Below, one piece after another: positions 7,947 to 18,130 of a DNA stretch of 64,000 nucleotides. The notes under the pieces were generated by a model that worked only from the letters and a program-made list of their open reading frames with translations, was not told where the DNA came from and searched no databases. Position 1 is the stretch's first letter. Every line of letters begins with the position of its first letter. The stretch lies in contig JAFSTN010000040.1 in the NCBI GenBank assembly GCA_017450485.1, forward strand, positions 37,945 through 101,944, in the 5' to 3' direction. The position numbers and the translations under genes were made by a program. This DNA is from Lachnospiraceae bacterium (GTDB lineage: Bacteria; Bacillota; Clostridia; Lachnospirales; Lachnospiraceae).

Positions 7947-9752
7947 GTGGATCAACAGCATATTAGAAATTTCTGTATAGTGGCACATATCGACCACGGT
8001 AAATCCACTCTCGCAGACCGTATCATAGAAGCAACCGGACTGCTTACCAGCCGTGAGATGCAGGAGCAGGTCCTGGACAATATGGATCTGGAACGCGAGC
8101 GTGGCATCACGATCAAATCCCAGGCGGTCAGGACCGTATATAAGGCAAAGAACGGTGAGGAGTATATTTTCAATCTGATAGACACTCCCGGACACGTGGA
8201 CTTCAATTATGAGGTATCCAGATCGCTGGCAGCCTGCGACGGAGCCATTCTGGTAGTGGATGCGGCCCAGGGCATAGAGGCGCAGACCCTGGCGAACGTC
8301 TATCTGGCTCTGGACCATGACCTGGATGTATTCCCGGTCATCAATAAGATCGACCTGCCGAGCGCAGACCCCGACCGGGTGAAGGACGAGATAGAGGACT
8401 GCATCGGCATAGAGGCTCAGGATGCTCCCCTCATCAGCGCGAAGCAGGGGATAGGTATCGATGAGGTGCTGGAGGCTGTAGTTGAGAAGATCCCCGCACC
8501 CCAGGGTGATCCCGATGCTCCGCTGAAGGCGCTGATATTCGATTCCATATATGATTCGTATAAGGGTGTGATCATTTTCTGCCGAATCAGAGAGGGCAGG
8601 GTGAGGAAGGGTACCCGCATCAGGATGATGGCTACCGGTGCATGCGAAGAAGTGGTGGAGGTAGGCTTTTTCGGCGCGGGAGCATTCAATCCCTGTGAAG
8701 AGCTGTCTGCCGGCATGGTCGGCTATATCACCGCATCGATCAAGAATGTCAAGATGACCCGCGTGGGCGATACGGTAACGGATGATGACAGACCCTGTGC
8801 GGAGCCTTTGCCGGGATATAAAAAGGTCAATTCGATGGTCTACTGTGGCATGTATCCCGCGGACGGCGCGAAATATCCGGATCTGCGAGATGCACTGGAG
8901 AAGCTGCAGTTAAATGATGCCTCTCTCAACTATGAGCCCGAGACTTCGATCGCACTGGGTTTCGGATTCAGGTGCGGTTTCCTCGGACTGCTCCATCTGG
9001 AGATCATCCAGGAGAGACTGGAGAGAGAGTATAATCTCGATCTGGTGACTACAGCCCCCGGCGTGGTATACCGTGTACACAAGACTGACGGAGAGGTCAT
9101 AGAGCTGACCAACCCGTCCAACCTGCCTGAGGCGAATCTGATAGATTATATGGAGGAGCCCGTGGTCTCGGCGGAGATTATGGTGAACGGAGAGTTCATA
9201 GGCTCCATTATGCAGCTGTGCCAGGAGAGACGCGGCAAATACATCAGTACGGAATACATAGAGAGCACCAGGGCTTTGCTTAAGTACGAGCTCCCGCTCA
9301 ATGAGATCATCTACGATTTCTTCGATGCGCTTAAGAGCAGGTCCAGGGGATATGCTTCTTTTGACTATGAGTTCAAGGGCTACGAAAAGGCAGAACTCGT
9401 GAAGCTCGACATATTGATCAACCGTGAGGAGGTTGATGCGCTCAGCTTCATCGTGCATGCTGACTCAGCCTACGAACGCGGACGCAAAATGTGCGTCAAG
9501 CTCAAGGATGAGATACCGAGACACCTCTTCGAGATCCCGATCCAGGCGGCTGTCGGTGGCAAGATCATAGCACGCGAGACAGTGAAGGCCATGCGCAAGG
9601 ATGTGCTTGCCAAGTGCTACGGCGGTGATATCACACGTAAGAAGAAGCTGCTCGAGAAACAGAAAGAGGGCAAGAAGCGCATGAGGCAGATCGGCACCGT
9701 GGAGGTACCGCAGGCTGCATTTATGAGCGTGCTCAAGCTGGATGATGAGTAA
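7947..9752 (+). CDS. lepA: Translation factor GTPase EF4 (LepA)
   Basis: A 601-residue ribosomal GTPase, the full length for EF4. It acts on stalled or mispositioned ribosomes, with a reported role in back-translocation or subunit biogenesis. The G1 motif AHIDHGKST is near residue 10, the G3 motif DTPGHVDF follows, and the G4 motif NKIDLP is present. The C-terminal LepA-specific domain contains [19 protein letters not shown] and [15 protein letters not shown]. The start is the GTG at 7947, preceded by AGAGGAG. The end overlaps hemW by 11 bases, an order seen widely in bacteria. Confidence 0.97.
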   Translation: MDQQHIRNFCIVAHIDHGKSTLADRIIEATGLLTSREMQEQVLDNMDLERERGITIKSQAVRTVYKAKNGEEYIFNLIDTPGHVDFNYEVSRSLAACDGAILVVDAAQGIEAQTLANVYLALDHDLDVFPVINKIDLPSADPDRVKDEIEDCIGIEAQDAPLISAKQGIGIDEVLEAVVEKIPAPQGDPDAPLKALIFDSIYDSYKGVIIFCRIREGRVRKGTRIRMMATGACEEVVEVGFFGAGAFNPCEELSAGMVGYITASIKNVKMTRVGDTVTDDDRPCAEPLPGYKKVNSMVYCGMYPADGAKYPDLRDALEKLQLNDASLNYEPETSIALGFGFRCGFLGLLHLEIIQERLEREYNLDLVTTAPGVVYRVHKTDGEVIELTNPSNLPEANLIDYMEEPVVSAEIMVNGEFIGSIMQLCQERRGKYISTEYIESTRALLKYELPLNEIIYDFFDALKSRSRGYASFDYEFKGYEKAELVKLDILINREEVDALSFIVHADSAYERGRKMCVKLKDEIPRHLFEIPIQAAVGGKIIARETVKAMRKDVLAKCYGGDITRKKKLLEKQKEGKKRMRQIGTVEVPQAAFMSVLKLDDE

Positions 9753-10857
9753 GCTGGCACTATATATACATATTCCTTTCTGTGCGCGCAAATGCAGATA
9801 CTGTGACTTCCTGTCATTCGATGACAGGTATGCATTGACCGGCAGATATATCGACAGGCTGGGGCGTGAGATAGGCGACGGGGCTGATGAGTACGGTGAA
9901 TATGAAGTCAGCAGTATATATATAGGCGGAGGCACACCGTCGATACTCCGAACCGGCATGATCGGTGATCTGATGAGGATCGTTCATGAAGCATATGATG
10001 TGGATGAGGACGCGGAGATCAGCATAGAGGTCAATCCGGGCAGTGCTGACGCAGCCAAACTTGCAGAGTACAGAAGCTGCGGTATCAACAGATTAAGTAT
10101 AGGATTGCAGTCGGCGCACGACCATGAGCTTATTACACTCGGACGCATACATACACTGGCTGATTTTGAGGATACCTACCGTACGGCCCGGGAAGCCGGG
10201 TTTGATAATATAAATATAGATCTGATATCCGCGATTCCGGGGCAGGATACAGAGAGCTGGAGATCGACTCTTGATTACGTCACGGCTCTTGAGCCTGAGC
10301 ACATATCAGCCTACAGCCTCCAGCTGGAGGAAGGGACGTACTTTGACGATCATCGGGATGAATATGACTGGGTCGACGAGGACACGGACCGCGAGATGTA
10401 TCATATGACAGCGGATGTACTTGGGAATGCCGGATATGACAGATACGAGATATCCAATTATGCACGCCCGGGGTATGAGTGCAGACATAATATTGTTTAC
10501 TGGCGGGGCGGCGCTTACCTGGGATTCGGCATTGGCGCAGCATCATATGCGGACGGTGTCAGATTCAGGAATACCGACAGCATAGAGGAGTATCTCAAGG
10601 GGGCCGGATGTACGGAGAGTATTCCCTTATCCGAGTCGGATATGATGGCGGAATTCATGTTTCTGGGATTGCGCATGACAGCAGGTGTCAGCAGGAAAGA
10701 GTTTGAAGACAGATTTTTCCGTTCGATCGAGGATGTTTATCCGCATCAGATCGGGGAGTGCATCAGGGACGGTCTTATCACGGATACGCAGGACGGATAT
10801 CGTCTTACGGATCGCGGATCAGATATAAGTAATTTTGTTTTTGCAAAGTTTCTTTAA
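9742..10857 (+). CDS. hemW: HemW-type radical SAM protein (coproporphyrinogen oxidase-like heme chaperone)
   Basis: A 371-residue radical SAM protein. The iron-sulphur motif is FCARKCRYC (Cys14, 18, 21 from the first ATG), and the glycine-rich SAM motif is IYIGGGTPS. The [26 protein letters not shown] and [16 protein letters not shown] stretches are HemW hallmarks. The extra Cys of true HemN (CxxxCxxC followed by a fourth Cys) is absent. A role in heme insertion rather than protoporphyrin synthesis is therefore the safer reading. ATG codons at 9742 and 9745 are both possible, each within the lepA end. Confidence 0.92.
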   Translation: MMSKLALYIHIPFCARKCRYCDFLSFDDRYALTGRYIDRLGREIGDGADEYGEYEVSSIYIGGGTPSILRTGMIGDLMRIVHEAYDVDEDAEISIEVNPGSADAAKLAEYRSCGINRLSIGLQSAHDHELITLGRIHTLADFEDTYRTAREAGFDNINIDLISAIPGQDTESWRSTLDYVTALEPEHISAYSLQLEEGTYFDDHRDEYDWVDEDTDREMYHMTADVLGNAGYDRYEISNYARPGYECRHNIVYWRGGAYLGFGIGAASYADGVRFRNTDSIEEYLKGAGCTESIPLSESDMMAEFMFLGLRMTAGVSRKEFEDRFFRSIEDVYPHQIGECIRDGLITDTQDGYRLTDRGSDISNFVFAKFL

Positions 10858-10874
10858 GGACGCAAGGGGGAATC

Positions 10875-12011
10875 ATGCAATTTGTCAAAATCGAAGATCT
10901 AAAGCCCGGAATGAGGATCGCCAGACCTATCTATTCCAAAAAGGGAGTACTGCTTTTTGAACGTGACTCCAAGCTTAACCAGAACGGAATAGACAGCATC
11001 AAGAACTTCGGTCTGATAGGATTGTTCGTGCTCGAGCCCGCCGAACCCGCTCCGCCGATGACGCCGGAGGATATAGAGTTTGAGCGTTTCCAGACCATTA
11101 ATTCGTTTGCGATACAGGATGAGCTTAATTCCATGCTCAATAACCGGAAGTTTATCAAGCTTCCCAACATAGTGGCTGATATCACCAAGAGTTACGGTCT
11201 GCTCGATAAGAAGATCAATTTTGCCCAGAGCCTGCGTACCAAAGAGGACTACATATACAGACACTGTCTGAATGTCGCTATGCTGTGTGCCATTCTCGGT
11301 CATAAGTACGGCCTCAGAAATGAGGAAATGAGAGATACCATCACATCGGCCATAGTGCACGATATCGGCAAACTGATGGCTCCGGCCGAATTAAGGGATA
11401 AGGAAGACCGTGATATTCAGGATGAGAGAGCGCTTGAGAACTACCAGCTGGAGGGCTTTGATATACTCGATGAGATGTTCCAGAGCTCACCGAATGTAAA
11501 GCGTATAGCTGCACAGTCCCTGACCATACTCCAAAACTACAGGGAAGGGATCGAGCGTCCGAATATGAAGCAGGTAGAGGGCACCAAGATCATGGTCGTG
11601 GCCGAGTATTTCGATACGCTCACTGCGATGAGGTTTGGCGGAAAGCCGGAGTCCGAGTTGGATGTACTCCGTAACATGCAGGCTGCTCCCGAGACTTTTG
11701 ACCCGGGCGCGGTCAAAGCGCTTATCGACAGTATCAACATATTATCCGAAGGCATAAGCGTAGTCCTGAGTACGGGTGACACGGCGCTTATCCTGCAGGA
11801 GAATCCCAGAAATATACTCAGGCCCACGGTCCTGTGCTTCAGAGACAATACGATCATGAACCTGGCTGATACATATATGTTCGGTGACATAGAAGTGACC
11901 AGCATCATGAAGACACTGGATAACAGGCACGTAATGAGCAGAGATATGCTGAACGGGCAATCCGGTGATGCGGCTGACGCTGCAAATGCCGGCGGGGAGG
12001 ACGACCAATGA
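10875..12011 (+). CDS. Degenerate HD-GYP-type protein
   Basis: A 378-residue cytoplasmic protein. Residues 1-55 match the small N-terminal domain common in HD-GYP proteins (FVKIEDLKPGMRIARPIY). The core follows with RHCLNV (His130) and VHDIGK (His162-Asp163). Where the family has HPxxG, this protein has NYQLEG. Where HHExxDGxGYP is expected, it has QSLTILQNYREGIERPN near 214-230. The second half of the metal site and the GYP motif are therefore missing. It may sense cyclic di-GMP or another ligand, or act as a scaffold, rather than being an active phosphodiesterase. Its stop overlaps the pilT start by 4 bases. Confidence 0.78.
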   Translation: MQFVKIEDLKPGMRIARPIYSKKGVLLFERDSKLNQNGIDSIKNFGLIGLFVLEPAEPAPPMTPEDIEFERFQTINSFAIQDELNSMLNNRKFIKLPNIVADITKSYGLLDKKINFAQSLRTKEDYIYRHCLNVAMLCAILGHKYGLRNEEMRDTITSAIVHDIGKLMAPAELRDKEDRDIQDERALENYQLEGFDILDEMFQSSPNVKRIAAQSLTILQNYREGIERPNMKQVEGTKIMVVAEYFDTLTAMRFGGKPESELDVLRNMQAAPETFDPGAVKALIDSINILSEGISVVLSTGDTALILQENPRNILRPTVLCFRDNTIMNLADTYMFGDIEVTSIMKTLDNRHVMSRDMLNGQSGDAADAANAGGEDDQ

Positions 12012-13087
12012 TTGATATTAACAGATTACTTACTACGGCAGTTGAGGCAGGCGCTTCGGATATACATCTGACAGTCGGGATCCCGCCCAAGATGCGTGTG
12101 AACGGCAGACTGCTGAGCCTGCCGGCTTATGATGAAGAAGGCCATGAAGTCACTGCCAGACTGATGCCTCCGGACACTCTCGCCATCGCCAGCTCGATCA
12201 TGGACGACAAGCAGATGGCCCTGTTTGAAGAGAGGGGCGAGTATGATATGTCATACTCGGTGCTGCATGTCGGACGATATCGTGTGAATGTGTTTAAACA
12301 GAGAGGTTCGATCGCGATGGCGCTCAGACTCGTGGGCACGGAGATACCCGATCCCGTGGCTCTGGGACTGCCCGAGTCTGTTGTTAAGCTGGCAGAGTGC
12401 AAGAGAGGCCTGGTCCTGGTTACCGGACCTACGGGCTCCGGTAAGTCAACCACTCTGGCCAGTATCATAGACCGGATCAACAAGACCAGAGATGCTCATG
12501 TCATCACTCTGGAAGACCCGATAGAGTATCTGCACAGACATGATATGTCGATAGTCAATCAGCGAGAGATCGGACTGGATTCGTCTTCATATGCCTTGGC
12601 TCTGCGCGCGGCACTCAGAGAGGATCCCGATGTCATACAGGTCGGTGAGATGAGAGACTACGATACCATGTCGGTGGCTATCACCGCAGCTGAGACCGGC
12701 CATCTGGTTTTGTCTACACTGCATACCATGAATGCTCCGTCTACCGTGGAGCGTATCATAGATATATTCCCGTCTCATCAGCAGCAGCAGGTCAAGATAC
12801 AGCTCTCCAACGTGCTTCAGGCCGTTATATCACAGCAGCTGGTTCCCACAGCTGACGGCAAGGGGCGTATCGCAGCATTTGAACTGATGTACCCCGACCC
12901 CGCTATCAGACATTCCATTCATGATGGTAACGTGAACATGCTGGCCGGACAGATCCAGACCGGTGCTTCGCGCGGTATGATCTCGATGGACGATGCCCTG
13001 ATTAAGCTGTTCAGGGAGGGCAGGATCACACGCGAGACAGCCATTGAGTTCGCGCAGAACAAGGAAACCATGGCCAACAAGGTCTGA
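12008..13087 (+). CDS. pilT: PilT-type twitching motility ATPase
   Basis: A 359-residue hexameric secretion-superfamily ATPase, the normal size of PilT, which powers retraction of type IV pili at the inner face of the membrane. The N-terminus ASDIHLTVGIPPKMRVNG is family-specific. Walker A is GPTGSGKST, the Walker B region REDPDVIQVGEMRD, and the His box GHLVLSTLHT. The C-terminal helices follow as usual. It overlaps the HD-GYP-like gene by ATGA and is the last gene of the lepA run. No pilin or pilB gene lies nearby. Confidence 0.93.
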   Translation: MIDINRLLTTAVEAGASDIHLTVGIPPKMRVNGRLLSLPAYDEEGHEVTARLMPPDTLAIASSIMDDKQMALFEERGEYDMSYSVLHVGRYRVNVFKQRGSIAMALRLVGTEIPDPVALGLPESVVKLAECKRGLVLVTGPTGSGKSTTLASIIDRINKTRDAHVITLEDPIEYLHRHDMSIVNQREIGLDSSSYALALRAALREDPDVIQVGEMRDYDTMSVAITAAETGHLVLSTLHTMNAPSTVERIIDIFPSHQQQQVKIQLSNVLQAVISQQLVPTADGKGRIAAFELMYPDPAIRHSIHDGNVNMLAGQIQTGASRGMISMDDALIKLFREGRITRETAIEFAQNKETMANKV

Positions 13088-13117
13088 CACCCGGGGACGG
13101 TCGGTCAGTACCTGAAC

Positions 13118-14299
13118 CTAGCGGTTCAGTTGTTCATTTCCGCCGTCTAATACATACCGGCTCCCCTTCTGCAATATATATCCCTTCATCGACAGCTGCA
13201 TGAGTAGCGTATACAGCCTGCCGGCATCGAGCCCCGTTGCATTCTGCAGAGCCGAGATGGTCTGCGGATGATAGTCCATAGCTGACATGAGCGTCTTCTC
13301 ATCATCCGAGAGCATACCCGCAGTCGCCAGAGTCATCTGGACAGCCTCATCTGCGCTTCTTCTCGTATCTGCGTTCTTTTTCGTATCCTCGTTCATATTT
13401 GGTACAGGATAGTGCTCTTCTCCGCGATATATCGATATATCCTTGAGAAAATCCTGCACGGATGTGATTATCCCCGCACCCTGGCGGATAAGTCTGTTGC
13501 ATCCTTGACTGAGCGGGTCGCATACTCTGCCGGGGAGTGCATAGACATCCCGCCCCTGTTCGAGGGCCTGATCCGCAGTGATGAGAGAACCCGAACGTTC
13601 TCTGGCTTCCACGACTATGACTATATCGGACAATGCAGATATGATTCGGTTCCTCAGGGGGAACTGTCCGCTCTGCGGACTGACCCCGGGATGATATTCG
13701 GATATCAGTCCTCCCGACACGGAGAGTTTATCGTACAGATTCCTGTTTCCCTCCGGATAGCAGATATCCACTCCGCATCCGAGTACTCCGCACGAGTATC
13801 CTCCACCCTCGAGAGCGGCTTCCTGTGCGATACCGTCTATACCTCTTGCCATACCGCTTATGACCGGGATTTTGGCATCCGCCAGAGCGAGAGCGAGCTT
13901 CCGGGCCATCAGCCTGCCGTATTCCGAACAGTTCCTGGCACCTACTATGGCTATGCTCATAACATCGGGATCGGGCAGTTTTCCTTTGACATATATTCCC
14001 TGAGGGGGATCGTAAATATTCTTCAGCTTACGCGGATACAGTGGATGCCCGTAGTGATAGAATGTGATCCCTGTGCGGAGCATTTCTTCGTAGCTTCTCC
14101 TGACTTCCGATTCATCTCTGGATGAGATGATGAGCTGACTGACCGGGAGGGAGAGCTTTAATTCCGCGGAATCCAATTCTTTTGGGGTCAGCTTCCATAT
14201 TTCCTCCAGACTTCCGGCATATTCCAGCAGGTTTCTTACCGTTCCGTTTCCTACACCGTCGAGATTCGACAGCCAGTATGCATACAGTATTTCTTCCAT
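13118..14299 (-). CDS. dprA: DNA processing protein DprA (Smf)
   Basis: A 393-residue DprA. It loads RecA onto single-stranded DNA taken up in transformation. The Rossmann-fold core shows AIVGARNCSEYG, SGMARGIDGIAQEAAL and GCGVDICYPEGN. These are followed by PLRNRIISALSD and RSGSLITADQALEQGR and a C-terminal winged-helix region with GRLYTLLMQLSMKGY. I chose the ATG at 14299 because AAAGGAG sits 9 bases before it; the open frame extends 13 codons further but lacks a ribosome site. It is read with comM, 64 bases downstream of that gene. Confidence 0.95.
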   Translation of the reverse strand: MEEILYAYWLSNLDGVGNGTVRNLLEYAGSLEEIWKLTPKELDSAELKLSLPVSQLIISSRDESEVRRSYEEMLRTGITFYHYGHPLYPRKLKNIYDPPQGIYVKGKLPDPDVMSIAIVGARNCSEYGRLMARKLALALADAKIPVISGMARGIDGIAQEAALEGGGYSCGVLGCGVDICYPEGNRNLYDKLSVSGGLISEYHPGVSPQSGQFPLRNRIISALSDIVIVVEARERSGSLITADQALEQGRDVYALPGRVCDPLSQGCNRLIRQGAGIITSVQDFLKDISIYRGEEHYPVPNMNEDTKKNADTRRSADEAVQMTLATAGMLSDDEKTLMSAMDYHPQTISALQNATGLDAGRLYTLLMQLSMKGYILQKGSRYVLDGGNEQLNR

Positions 14300-14363
14300 A
14301 TATAATATCTCCTTTCCGTTGGACGATGCCGGCCCCAATACATGGGACGACTTCCGCCCTGCT

Positions 14364-15950
14364 CTACCTTCCCCAGTATCCGGCGCCGCTGGTACGGTAG
14401 AAGAGAGCTTCCGACAGATGTGCCTCGGTTATATTATCGCAGTCTTCGAGGTCAGCGATGGTTCTCGACAGCTTGAGTATCCGGTGATAACTCCTGGCGG
14501 ACAGCCCCAGGCTTTCGTATGCCGAGCTTATCAGGAGCTGTTCCCGGGAACCCAGCCTGCAGTATTTCTCGATGTCGTGTCCGCTCATCTCTGCATTGAA
14601 ACGTATCTTCATATCCCTGAAACGGCAGGTCTGCCGTTCTCTCGCAGCTTCTATCCGGGATCTCATGTCGGCGCTGGACATCGAGGGACCCTGATCGGCA
14701 TATTCGGGATTGCACAGCTCCACCGCTTCCGCTTCACAGCAGATATCTATCCTGTCAAGCAGCGGACCGGAGATACGGTTGATGTACCTGGAGACCTGTG
14801 AAGGCGAGCACCTGCATTTGTTCATGTCCGGATAGTATCCGCAGGGGCAGGGATTACATGCCGCTACCAGCATGAAGTCGGCGGGATAGGTATACGCCCC
14901 CGCATTTCTTATGATCCGTATCTGTTTATCCTCAAGAGGCTGTCGCATTACATCAAGAGTGCTTCTGTCAAACTCGGTCATTTCGTCTAGAAAAAGCACT
15001 CCTCTGTGAGCGAGTGATATGATACCGGGACGCGGGTGGTTGCCGCCTCCGGCCAGTGCCTGCTCGGTCACCGTATGATGCGGGGCTATATACGGACGCG
15101 AGGCCACCAGGGGTTCGCCGCTTTTCAACATTCCGGCTACCGAATATATGGCCGTCACTTCCAACGCTTCCTCCGGAGTCAGAGGAGGGAGGATAGACGG
15201 CATGCGTTTGGCGATCATGGTTTTGCCCGATCCCGGCGGACCTATCATGAGCATATGGTGAAAACCGGCTGCCGCGACCATGGCGGCGCGCTTGATGGTA
15301 TCCTGGCCACGTACATCCAGGAAGTCCGGAGCTTCCCTCAGTGCTGTGTTCAGATATGCCTCGATATCGAAGCTGTCAGCTTTTCGGAGCGATATGAAGC
15401 CGCCTTCTTCTCTGCCGTCGCTGCCGTCACCAGGTCCTGCTCCGCTCTGCATATACTCACACACTTCACTTAAGTATGACGCTCCGAGTACTTCTATGCC
15501 GGGGACCAGAGAACCTTCGCGGATGTTCACGATGGGGAGTATCACCTTTTTGATTCCGTGAGAGGCGGCCGAACGCACGATGGGGAGTATCCCGCGTACA
15601 CTGCGCAGATCTCCGTCGAGACCGAGTTCTCCGATGAAGAGCGTGCTCTCGAGGTCACGAGCGGGTATCTGACCGGTTGCGACCAGTATGCCTATGGCTA
15701 TGGGCAGATCGTAGGATGTACCGGATTTGCGTATGCTTGCGGGAGAAAGATTGACGTTCAGGCAGGATGCAGGCAGAGAGAAACCGCTGTTCCTGAGGGC
15801 GACTTTAACACGCTCCCGGGCTTCTCTTACCTCGCTGCCGAGATAACCTACCATTTGGAAACATGGGAGTCCTGCGGAAGAGTCTACTTCCACACGTATC
15901 AGATCGCATTGGAGACCGGACAAAGCTCCGGTCATGATATGACAGAACAT
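14364..15950 (-). CDS. comM: YifB/ComM-family Mg-chelatase-like AAA+ ATPase
   Basis: A 528-residue protein with an N-terminal Lon-protease-like ChlI domain (MVGYLGSEVREARERVKVA, SPASIRKSGTSYDLPIA). A central AAA+ module follows, with Walker A GPPGSGKTMIAKRM and Walker B GVLFLDEMTEF, and the LMAACNPCPCGY-like motif is present as LVAACNPCPCGYY. ComM is a hexameric helicase that promotes branch migration during natural transformation. Together with dprA this forms a DNA-uptake/recombination pair. The ATG at 15950 is preceded by GGAAAGG; an ATG five codons later is an alternative. Confidence 0.94.
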   Translation of the reverse strand: MFCHIMTGALSGLQCDLIRVEVDSSAGLPCFQMVGYLGSEVREARERVKVALRNSGFSLPASCLNVNLSPASIRKSGTSYDLPIAIGILVATGQIPARDLESTLFIGELGLDGDLRSVRGILPIVRSAASHGIKKVILPIVNIREGSLVPGIEVLGASYLSEVCEYMQSGAGPGDGSDGREEGGFISLRKADSFDIEAYLNTALREAPDFLDVRGQDTIKRAAMVAAAGFHHMLMIGPPGSGKTMIAKRMPSILPPLTPEEALEVTAIYSVAGMLKSGEPLVASRPYIAPHHTVTEQALAGGGNHPRPGIISLAHRGVLFLDEMTEFDRSTLDVMRQPLEDKQIRIIRNAGAYTYPADFMLVAACNPCPCGYYPDMNKCRCSPSQVSRYINRISGPLLDRIDICCEAEAVELCNPEYADQGPSMSSADMRSRIEAARERQTCRFRDMKIRFNAEMSGHDIEKYCRLGSREQLLISSAYESLGLSARSYHRILKLSRTIADLEDCDNITEAHLSEALFYRTSGAGYWGR

Positions 15951-16006
15951 ATGATGTGCCTTTCCGCATGAGAGACACAGGATATGTGCTTATGAACAGT
16001 GGAATC

Positions 16007-16036
16007 ATTGTAATTGAGTGCCGGCGGACATGTCAA
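16007..16036 (-). promoter_or_regulatory. Promoter of comM-dprA
   Basis: On the minus strand TTGACA (16036-16031) and TACAAT (16012-16007) are separated by 18 bases. It lies back to back with the topA promoter in the 191-base divergent gap. Confidence 0.72.
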
Positions 16037-16049
16037 TGCTTTTTTATTC

Positions 16050-16078
16050 TTGCCAACTGATTTTTTTTGGTGTATATT
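16050..16078 (+). promoter_or_regulatory. Promoter of topA-codY
   Basis: TTGCCA at 16050-16055 and TATATT at 16073-16078 with a 17-base spacer fit a vegetative promoter. Transcription would start near 16085, about 57 bases ahead of topA. Confidence 0.65.
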
Positions 16079-16141
16079 CGTTGTTATCGTGTCCGGACTG
16101 TATGCATTGCCCGGCACAATCAAGTTATTCAGAGGAGTATT

Positions 16142-18127
16142 ATGGCGAAGTATCTGGTTATAGTGGAGTCACCTGCCAAGGTGAAGACCATCAGTAAATT
16201 CCTGGGTTCAAACTACACAGTCATGGCCAGCAACGGTCATGTGAGAGATCTGCCGAAGTCATCTCTCGGTATAGATACCGAGCATGATTATGAACCTAAA
16301 TACATCACGATCCGCGGCAAAGGTGACATTCTGGCAGCCCTTCGTAAGGAAGTAAAGAAAGCCGAGAAGATCTATCTTGCAACGGACCCTGACCGTGAGG
16401 GAGAGGCTATCAGTTGGCACCTCATGGCGGCCTTGAACCTGCAGGATAAGAAGGTGTATCGAATCACCTTCAATGAGATCACGAAGAATGCGGTTAAGGA
16501 ATCTCTTAAGAATGCGCGCGAGATAGATATGGATCTCGTAGATGCGCAGCAGGCCAGAAGATGCCTGGACAGAGTAGTGGGATATCGTATATCTCCTCTC
16601 CTGTGGGCTAAGATCAAGAGAGGCCTGTCGGCCGGCAGAGTGCAGTCCGTGGCATTGCGTATCATATGTGACAGAGAAGAAGAAATAGATGCGTTTGTTC
16701 CCGAGGAGTATTGGACTATAGATGCCTCTTTTGACATAAAAGGAGCGAAGCTCCCTCTGGTGGCGCACTATTACGGCACCTCATCCGAGAAGTGCGACAT
16801 ACATAACGAGTCCGAAGCAGATGAGATACTCAAAAGACTCCACTCGCAGAAGTTCATCGTAGATGAAGTTAAGAATTCAACCAGAACCCGTAAGGCTCCG
16901 CTTCCTTTCACCACATCCACGCTTCAGCAGGAAGCTTCCAAAACACTGAATTATTCCACACAGAAGACCATGAGACTTGCGCAGCAGCTGTATGAGGGAG
17001 TGGAAGTCAAAGGACAGGGGACCATAGGACTCATCACCTACCTGCGTACCGATTCCACCAGAGTGTCCGCGGAAGCCGAGGCCATGGCACAGAGCTATAT
17101 CAAGGCCAATTACGGAGATAAATATCTGGGCAGCAGGCAGCAGGCCGATAAGGATGATCACAAGATCCAGGATGCGCACGAAGCCATCCGCCCGTCGAAT
17201 ATTGAGCTGACACCACAGGCTGTTAGGAACGATCTGTCCAGAGATCTGCTTAGACTCTATACGCTTATTTGGAAAAGATTCGCAGCCAGCCGTATGAGCG
17301 ATGCGGTCTACGATACCACATCCGTAAAGATCGGAGCGGGAAGTGATGTGTTCACGGTATCTGCATCGAGTCTGGGATTTGACGGATTTATGAGCGTATA
17401 CAAGGATGATGATGACAAGGCCGAGCCCAACGTTCTGCCCAAGAAACTGGATAAGGGTGAGGAACTTAAGCTCGCCGATCTGGAGAAAAAACAGCATTTC
17501 ACGCAGAGTGCGCCTCATTATACCGAGGCTTCGCTTGTCAGAGCCATGGAAGAGCTCGGTATCGGACGTCCCAGTACCTATGCGCCTACCATCACCACGA
17601 TACTCGGCCGCAGATATATCATCAAGGAAGACAAGAATCTCTATGTCACCGAGCTTGGCGAAGTGGTCAATAAGATGATGAAGGAATCGTTCCCGTCTAT
17701 CGTAGATGTGAACTTCACCGCCAATATGGAAACGCTTCTGGACGGTGTCGAAGAGGGCAAGGTCAAATGGAAGACCGTGCTGGAGAACTTCTATCCCGAT
17801 CTGGACGAAGCGGTCAGGGAGGCGGAAAAAAACCTGGAACAGGTTAAGATTGCCGACGAAGAATCCGATGAAATATGTGAGCTCTGTGGCAGGACTATGG
17901 TTTATAAATATGGTCCCCACGGCAAATTCCTGGCCTGCCCCGGTTTCCCGGAGTGCCGCAACACCAAGCCTTTCCTTGAGAAGACCGGTGCCAAATGTCC
18001 TAAATGCGGTAATGACATAGTGGTCAGGAAGACCAAGAAAGGGCGCAGATATTACGGCTGTATCGGATATCCCGACTGCGATTATATGTCATGGCAGAGA
18101 CCGAAGACCCCCGAGAAAGAGGATTGA
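16142..18127 (+). CDS. topA: DNA topoisomerase I
   Basis: A 661-residue type IA topoisomerase that relaxes negative supercoils. The Toprim domain begins LVIVESPAKVKTI, with ATDPDREGEAISWH as the metal site. The active-site tyrosine is Tyr300 in GLITYLRTDSTR. Two C-terminal zinc ribbons follow: CELCGRTM...CPGFPEC and CPKCGND...CIGYPDC. The open frame reaches back 25 codons, but the ATG at 16142 follows AGAGGAG closely and gives the normal MAKYLVIVESPAK start. codY begins 3 bases after the stop. Confidence 0.97.
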   Translation: MAKYLVIVESPAKVKTISKFLGSNYTVMASNGHVRDLPKSSLGIDTEHDYEPKYITIRGKGDILAALRKEVKKAEKIYLATDPDREGEAISWHLMAALNLQDKKVYRITFNEITKNAVKESLKNAREIDMDLVDAQQARRCLDRVVGYRISPLLWAKIKRGLSAGRVQSVALRIICDREEEIDAFVPEEYWTIDASFDIKGAKLPLVAHYYGTSSEKCDIHNESEADEILKRLHSQKFIVDEVKNSTRTRKAPLPFTTSTLQQEASKTLNYSTQKTMRLAQQLYEGVEVKGQGTIGLITYLRTDSTRVSAEAEAMAQSYIKANYGDKYLGSRQQADKDDHKIQDAHEAIRPSNIELTPQAVRNDLSRDLLRLYTLIWKRFAASRMSDAVYDTTSVKIGAGSDVFTVSASSLGFDGFMSVYKDDDDKAEPNVLPKKLDKGEELKLADLEKKQHFTQSAPHYTEASLVRAMEELGIGRPSTYAPTITTILGRRYIIKEDKNLYVTELGEVVNKMMKESFPSIVDVNFTANMETLLDGVEEGKVKWKTVLENFYPDLDEAVREAEKNLEQVKIADEESDEICELCGRTMVYKYGPHGKFLACPGFPECRNTKPFLEKTGAKCPKCGNDIVVRKTKKGRRYYGCIGYPDCDYMSWQRPKTPEKED

Positions 18128-18130
18128 TCT

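Noticed and set aside
13112-13129. CTGAACC/GGTTCAG inverted repeat between pilT and dprA as a terminator
   Set aside because: The stem is only 7 bases with no T run on either side, and it overlaps the dprA stop codon, so termination cannot be claimed.
17144-17151. Perfect GCCGATAA sigma-28 -10 sequence
   Set aside because: It is inside topA, encodes part of ADK, and has no suitable TAAA 15 bases upstream or gene start downstream. The same applies to the copy at 26446-26453.
16877-17920. Long open frame on the minus strand inside topA (347 codons)
   Set aside because: It lies wholly within a clear topoisomerase gene, has no ribosome site or family match, and reads as a low-complexity shadow of the coding strand.
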